Positions 30,856 to 34,249 of a stretch of DNA of 34,249 bases are shown here, one piece after another. The notes beneath the pieces were generated by a model, which was not told the origin of the DNA, did no database searches, and saw only the letters and a program-made list of their open reading frames with translations. Position 1 is the first letter of the stretch. Every line of letters begins with the position of its first letter. The DNA is from a virus. Position numbers and translations under genes: made by a program. Location: positions 1 to 34,249 of the IMG/VR virus record IMGVR_UViG_3300044910_000148, one strand, 5' to 3'.

Positions 30856-31859
30856 GAATACTTGTTTTAACAACACAAGGAAGCGGAGTTGGATACCACC
30901 GATTAATGCTACCGATTTACTATTTAGAGAAAACTTATGCTTTCTTTACTGATACTTTAACGGATGAAATATTAGAAGAAAACTTTGATATCGTTCTGTT
31001 CAATAGGTTTATTCCCGGTGTTCCTCTTGAAACTCTTTTAGAAAAGAGAAACAAGTACGGCTTTAAAATGATTTGCGATATAGATGACTATTGGATATTA
31101 GATAGGTCACACATTTTAGAAAGTGTTTATCCAACGCAAGAAATCATTAACCACATTAGAGAAGCGGATTTAGTTACTTGCACTAACGAAAAGTTATGGA
31201 ATGAGATTAGACCTATAAACTCAAATGTCGCTATTTTACCAAACGCACTTCCGTATGGTAATGACCAATTCACAGATGTAAGAGAATACTCTGATAAAGT
31301 TAAGTTCGTTTATACAGGCTCAATAACACACGAAGAAGATATTAAGTTGGTTCAATTCCCTTTTAAGAAAGTAGCTTCCGATTCTGTTTTAAGAAGTAAG
31401 ATTCATTTCCAACTTTGTGGCTTTGATGATTCTGGAGAAGGTTCGGCTGCAATTTGGCATCGGATGATATCAAACTTTACTTGTGGTTTAAAATTAGGAG
31501 ACACAAGAAGATTCCTTCCTGTAACCGAGTATATGAACTTTTACAATGATGCGGATTGTTCTATTGTTCCGTTAAGAGCCACGAAGTTTAATGCAATGAA
31601 ATCCAATCTAAAACTTTTAGAGGCTGCTTCAAAGAAGATTCCTGTTATCGGTAGCCACGTTGAACCTTATTTAAACTCGCCAATGATTCAAGTTAATCAA
31701 CAAGGGGATTGGTATAGGGAGATTAAAAAAGTTACCGAAGATGCTATTTATAGACAGGAAAAGGGTTTGGAACTATTTGAATGGGCAGTTGCAAACTTTA
31801 GTTTATTTAAAGTAAACGAGAAAAGAAAACAATTATATCAATCAATGAATGGTAGTTGA
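30852..31859 (+). CDS. GT4-like glycosyltransferase
   Basis: This 335-residue protein opens MRILVLTTQGSGVGYHRLML, like the nucleotide-sugar domain start of GT-B glycosyltransferases. It has MICDIDDYWIL, VAILPNALPYG, VKFVYTGSITHEEDIKL and ADCSIVPLRATKFNAMKSNL, similar in order to GT4 enzymes. It probably moves a sugar onto a phage or host surface molecule. The LbH acyltransferase-like and GT2-like genes nearby support a glycan-modification cassette. The acceptor is unknown. Confidence 0.7.
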   Translation: MRILVLTTQGSGVGYHRLMLPIYYLEKTYAFFTDTLTDEILEENFDIVLFNRFIPGVPLETLLEKRNKYGFKMICDIDDYWILDRSHILESVYPTQEIINHIREADLVTCTNEKLWNEIRPINSNVAILPNALPYGNDQFTDVREYSDKVKFVYTGSITHEEDIKLVQFPFKKVASDSVLRSKIHFQLCGFDDSGEGSAAIWHRMISNFTCGLKLGDTRRFLPVTEYMNFYNDADCSIVPLRATKFNAMKSNLKLLEAASKKIPVIGSHVEPYLNSPMIQVNQQGDWYREIKKVTEDAIYRQEKGLELFEWAVANFSLFKVNEKRKQLYQSMNGS

Positions 31860-31862
31860 GTT

Positions 31863-31982
31863 ATGGCTAAATCAGGAACTATTGGAAAGATATCTTTCGG
31901 AAAGAGAAGAAAAGGAAAGGCTAATAAGGGAATTAATAAACATAATCGAAAGGAACGAAATTATCGTGGGCAAGGTAAATGA
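31863..31982 (+). CDS. 39-residue very basic protein
   Basis: This frame encodes MAKSGTIGKISFGKRRKGKA and then NKHNRKERNYRGQGK. Almost half the residues are Lys, Arg, His or Asn. I have seen similar tiny basic proteins next to glycosyltransferase-like genes in phages of Bacteroidota. It likely binds nucleic acid. It starts three bases after the GT4 stop and fills most of the gap before the LbH gene. Confidence 0.6.
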   Translation: MAKSGTIGKISFGKRRKGKANKGINKHNRKERNYRGQGK

Positions 31983-32009
31983 TATTAAATTCTTAAAGGT
32001 CAGTAATTA

Positions 32010-32486
32010 ATGTTTATTCATCCTACCGCAATAATCTATCCCGGAGTAATAATAGAACCCGGTGCTTACATTGGGGAGTATTGTATTATTGGAGCAAGTG
32101 CAGAATGGAAAGGTTATGAACATCACACAGGCAAGGTTTTAATTATGAGCGGAGCAAGATTAACAGGATTGGTTACTGTGGATTCGGGTACAGACAAAAG
32201 GACTATTATAGGGCAGAATTGTTTGTTGCTTAAAAAAAGTCACGTAGGGCACGATGCTATTTTAGCAGAAGGAGTTACTTTAAGTTGTGGTGCTATGATA
32301 GGTGGGCATTCAATAATCGAAAGGAATTGTAACATAGGACTAAACGCAGTTATACATCAGAAATTAAGAATACCTGAAGGTTGTATGATTGGTGCTTCTG
32401 CTTTTGTAGGTAAGAAATCTATTCTAAAACCTTTTCATAAATACGCAGGAGTTCCTGTAAAAGAAATAGGATTAAATGCTCGTTAA
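32010..32486 (+). CDS. Left-handed beta-helix acyltransferase-like
   Basis: This 158-residue protein is built of hexapeptide repeats: IYPGVIIEPGAYIGEYCIIG, LIMSGARLTGLVTV, VTLSCGAMIGGHSIIERNCN and IPEGCMIGASAFVG. LbH enzymes acylate sugars or lipid A precursors. H91 or nearby His (SHVGHDA) could be the base. It ends VPVKEIG as in sugar O-acetyltransferases. It may decorate sugars added by the neighbouring glycosyltransferases. Confidence 0.75.
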   Translation: MFIHPTAIIYPGVIIEPGAYIGEYCIIGASAEWKGYEHHTGKVLIMSGARLTGLVTVDSGTDKRTIIGQNCLLLKKSHVGHDAILAEGVTLSCGAMIGGHSIIERNCNIGLNAVIHQKLRIPEGCMIGASAFVGKKSILKPFHKYAGVPVKEIGLNAR

Positions 32487-33114
32487 TATTATTTTTTTAG
32501 ATTACGAAAGGCACACCTTTACAGAACAAGTAAAGAACAGAAACTTCTCTAATGCAGGGTATGATTTTTCTTTTACTCAAGTAGGAATGAAAGGAATATC
32601 ACGAGCCTTGAATTATGGAATCTCAAGAAGCAAAGCCTTTGATGCCATAGTAACAATGGCTAACGATATTTTAATGCCAGATAATTGGCTTTTAAGAATG
32701 GTAGAAGCGGCTTTAAATATCCCCAATACAGGGATGTGCGGAATACATTGCGTAGAAGGAATCAATCCCTCACAAACAATTAACGGAATACAAATACACC
32801 CACAAGATGCTTCTTTCGGGAATGTCTTAATACCGATGGCAGCAATAGAAAAGATTGGATATTTTAACGAGGCTTATGACCCTTATGGAATGCAAGATTC
32901 CGACTATGCTTTCCGTTTAAAGATGACCGGTCACATAAACTATTACTTGCACGATTTAAGGTCTGAACACATAGGACACGATGTAGGACAAGATACCCCT
33001 TACAGAAAAATGAAGGATGAAGGATTAAGTAAGTGTGATTACTTATGGTCAAGGGAAACAAAAAAATACCACGACAATAACGACTATACTATCTTCCTAA
33101 ACGAATACGAATGA
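32476..33114 (+). CDS. GT2-like glycosyltransferase
   Basis: This 212-residue protein has a GT-A-like core: MLVNIIFLDYERHTFTEQVK, GISRALNYGISRS, FDAIVTMANDILMPDNWLLR (metal-site region ANDI), GYFNEAYDPYGMQDSDYAFR (typical GT2 acceptor-side motif) and a HIGHD end. It overlaps the LbH gene by 11 bases and the ParB-like gene by four. It probably acts with the GT4 and LbH enzymes. The DxD motif is only partial (AND). Confidence 0.7.
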   Translation: MLVNIIFLDYERHTFTEQVKNRNFSNAGYDFSFTQVGMKGISRALNYGISRSKAFDAIVTMANDILMPDNWLLRMVEAALNIPNTGMCGIHCVEGINPSQTINGIQIHPQDASFGNVLIPMAAIEKIGYFNEAYDPYGMQDSDYAFRLKMTGHINYYLHDLRSEHIGHDVGQDTPYRKMKDEGLSKCDYLWSRETKKYHDNNDYTIFLNEYE

Positions 33115-33629
33115 AAGCAGAGTTTATTTCAATAAGTAAAGTAAAAGCCAATCCAAACAATCCGAGGATAATTAAGGATGATAAGTTTGAGAAGTTGGTT
33201 AAAAGCATCAAAGAGTTCCCTAAAATGCTTGAGTTAAGACCGATTGTTGTAAATGAAGATATGATTGTCCTTGGTGGTAATATGCGTTTAAAGGCTTGTA
33301 AAGAAGCAGGACTTAAAGAAATACCAATCATTAAGGCAAGTGAACTAACAGAAGAGCAACAAAAGGAATTTATTATTAAAGACAACGTAGGTTTCGGAGA
33401 ATGGGATTGGAATGATTTAGCAAATAATTGGGAGGCGGAAAAGTTAGAGGAATGGGGATTGGATATTCCGGGGTTTGAAAATTTAGAGTCAGAAGAACCA
33501 GATGATTTATCTGATAAAATTAAATCAGAGTTTAGAATAGAAGTTATTTGTAAAGATGAAAAAGAGCAAGAAATTACATACAATAAATTTATAGGAGAAG
33601 GATACGAATGCCGACTTTTAACATTGTAA
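33111..33629 (+). CDS. ParB-like nuclease/partition-domain protein
   Basis: This 172-residue protein has a ParB N-terminal-like domain: ISKVKANPNNPRIIKDDKFE, then IVVNEDMIVLGGNMRLKACK with the GGNMR box (ParB GGHxR type). A phage-typical tail follows (DNVGFGEWDWNDLANNWEAE). Such proteins often lie next to packaging genes or DNA-modification genes; CTPase or nuclease activity is possible. Here it overlaps the ABC-ATPase gene by 22 bases, tying the two together. Confidence 0.75.
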   Translation: MKAEFISISKVKANPNNPRIIKDDKFEKLVKSIKEFPKMLELRPIVVNEDMIVLGGNMRLKACKEAGLKEIPIIKASELTEEQQKEFIIKDNVGFGEWDWNDLANNWEAEKLEEWGLDIPGFENLESEEPDDLSDKIKSEFRIEVICKDEKEQEITYNKFIGEGYECRLLTL

Positions 33630-34249
33630 GAGAAAGCAAACCTAAAAAAAGTTTTAGAGTTGCATCAGTAGTTGGTAAGTTTGACTTACCATCTGAACAT
33701 ATTATTGAAAATTTTCAAGGTAATATTGACCTACCAGAAAATTGGCAAATTGGTTTAATTGTTGGCAAATCTGGTACAGGTAAAACAACAATAGCAAAAG
33801 AATTATTCCCAGATTCATATATAACCAATTTTGAATATAAAGCCGAAAGTATTTTGGATGATATGCCTCAAAATAAATCGGTTGAGGAAATAAGTTCAGC
33901 TTTTAATTCTGTTGGCTTTTCAAGTCCTCCTTCTTGGCTTAAACCATATTCAGCATTAAGTAATGGGCAAAAGATGCGAGTTGATTTAGCCAATGCTATT
34001 TTATCTGATAGACAATTATTTGTATTTGATGAATTTACAAGTGTTGTTGATAGAAACGTAGCACAAATAGGTTCATTTGCTATGCAAAAGGCAATAAGGA
34101 AAACAAATAAACAATTTATTGCAGTAAGTTGCCATTTTGATATAGAAGATTGGCTTTTACCGGATTGGGTATTTGATACTGATACAATGACCTTTCGTAC
34201 TTGCGAAGGGCAAAAAAAAATAGACCAGCTATTAAATTTGAGATATTCA
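33608..34249 (+). CDS. N-terminal part of ABC-ATPase/GNAT fusion (3' partial, continues at 1)
   Basis: The ATG at 33608 starts an ABC-type ATPase that runs off the window end and continues at base 1. Walker A is GKSGTGKT (53-60), signature LSNGQ (117-121), Walker B LFVFDE (137-142), D-loop SVVD (145-148), and the H-switch His is 176. With the A9 run at this end the frame would leave the GNAT domain and stop after about 30 further residues. With A10 it continues into GNAT. The gene overlaps the ParB-like gene. The substrate is unknown. Confidence 0.8.
   Translation, partial: MPTFNIVRESKPKKSFRVASVVGKFDLPSEHIIENFQGNIDLPENWQIGLIVGKSGTGKTTIAKELFPDSYITNFEYKAESILDDMPQNKSVEEISSAFNSVGFSSPPSWLKPYSALSNGQKMRVDLANAILSDRQLFVFDEFTSVVDRNVAQIGSFAMQKAIRKTNKQFIAVSCHFDIEDWLLPDWVFDTDTMTFRTCEGQKKIDQLLNLRYS
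34112..34249. repeat. Terminal overlap, right copy (circular genome junction)
   Basis: This is the second copy of the overlap at 1-139. It carries nine A residues (34212-34220) where the left copy has ten. The one-base difference changes the reading frame of the ABC-ATPase/GNAT gene that crosses the junction, so the two copies predict different proteins. Confidence 0.93.

Overview
The window looks like one complete, circularly permuted genome of a small tailed phage (siphovirus-like, about 34.1 kb) that infects a member of the Bacteroidota. The first 139 bases reappear as the last 138 bases, differing only by one A in a homopolymer, so the ends overlap and the molecule closes into a circle. 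The Bacteroidota host is inferred from low GC, A/T-rich gene starts without clear Shine-Dalgarno sequences, and protein types that I know mainly from phages of that phylum (capsid protein, tail tube-like protein, portal with a zinc-knuckle tail, XkdF-type protease, PAPS-reductase-like protein). I could not run any database search.

Layout. A rightward arm runs from about 29.8 kb through the end of the window, across the circular junction, to 22.5 kb. It starts with a sigma-like regulator, a membrane protein and an AT-hook protein, then a surface-sugar-like cassette (GT4-like glycosyltransferase, tiny basic protein, left-handed beta-helix acyltransferase, GT2-like glycosyltransferase). Next come a ParB-like protein and an ABC-ATPase/GNAT fusion that spans the junction, then the terminase (590-2100). 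Tail genes follow: a tail assembly chaperone with a T9 slippery site, a tail-completion-like protein, two large tail proteins and the tape measure. The head module comes after them (protease, scaffold, major capsid, tail tube-like protein, portal, connectors), then a 1110-residue tail fibre, lysis genes (holin-like proteins, a unimolecular spanin, an M15 peptidase) and a few small metabolic genes.

A leftward arm (29.56 down to 22.52 kb) carries DNA metabolism in a tightly overlapping operon: a recombinase-like protein, an SSB-like protein, NinG, a PD-(D/E)XK-like nuclease, a DnaA-domain-IV-like protein, a replisome-organiser-like protein and a PP-loop PAPS-reductase-like enzyme. It also has an atypical tRNA-like gene and several very small genes. 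The two arms diverge from a repeat-rich region at about 29.56-29.80 kb and converge stop-to-stop at 22517/22518. I see no DNA polymerase, replicative helicase, integrase or obvious repressor, so the phage probably borrows the host replisome and may be virulent.

The most notable points are: the A9/A10 tract that decides whether the ABC ATPase is fused to its GNAT domain; the T9 frameshift site followed by a long stretch open in two frames; the tRNA-like gene with a shortened anticodon arm; a free-standing integrase-arm-like DNA-binding protein; the nested palindromes and tandem hexamers between the two arms; and the ParB/ABC-GNAT/glycosyltransferase cluster next to the terminase.
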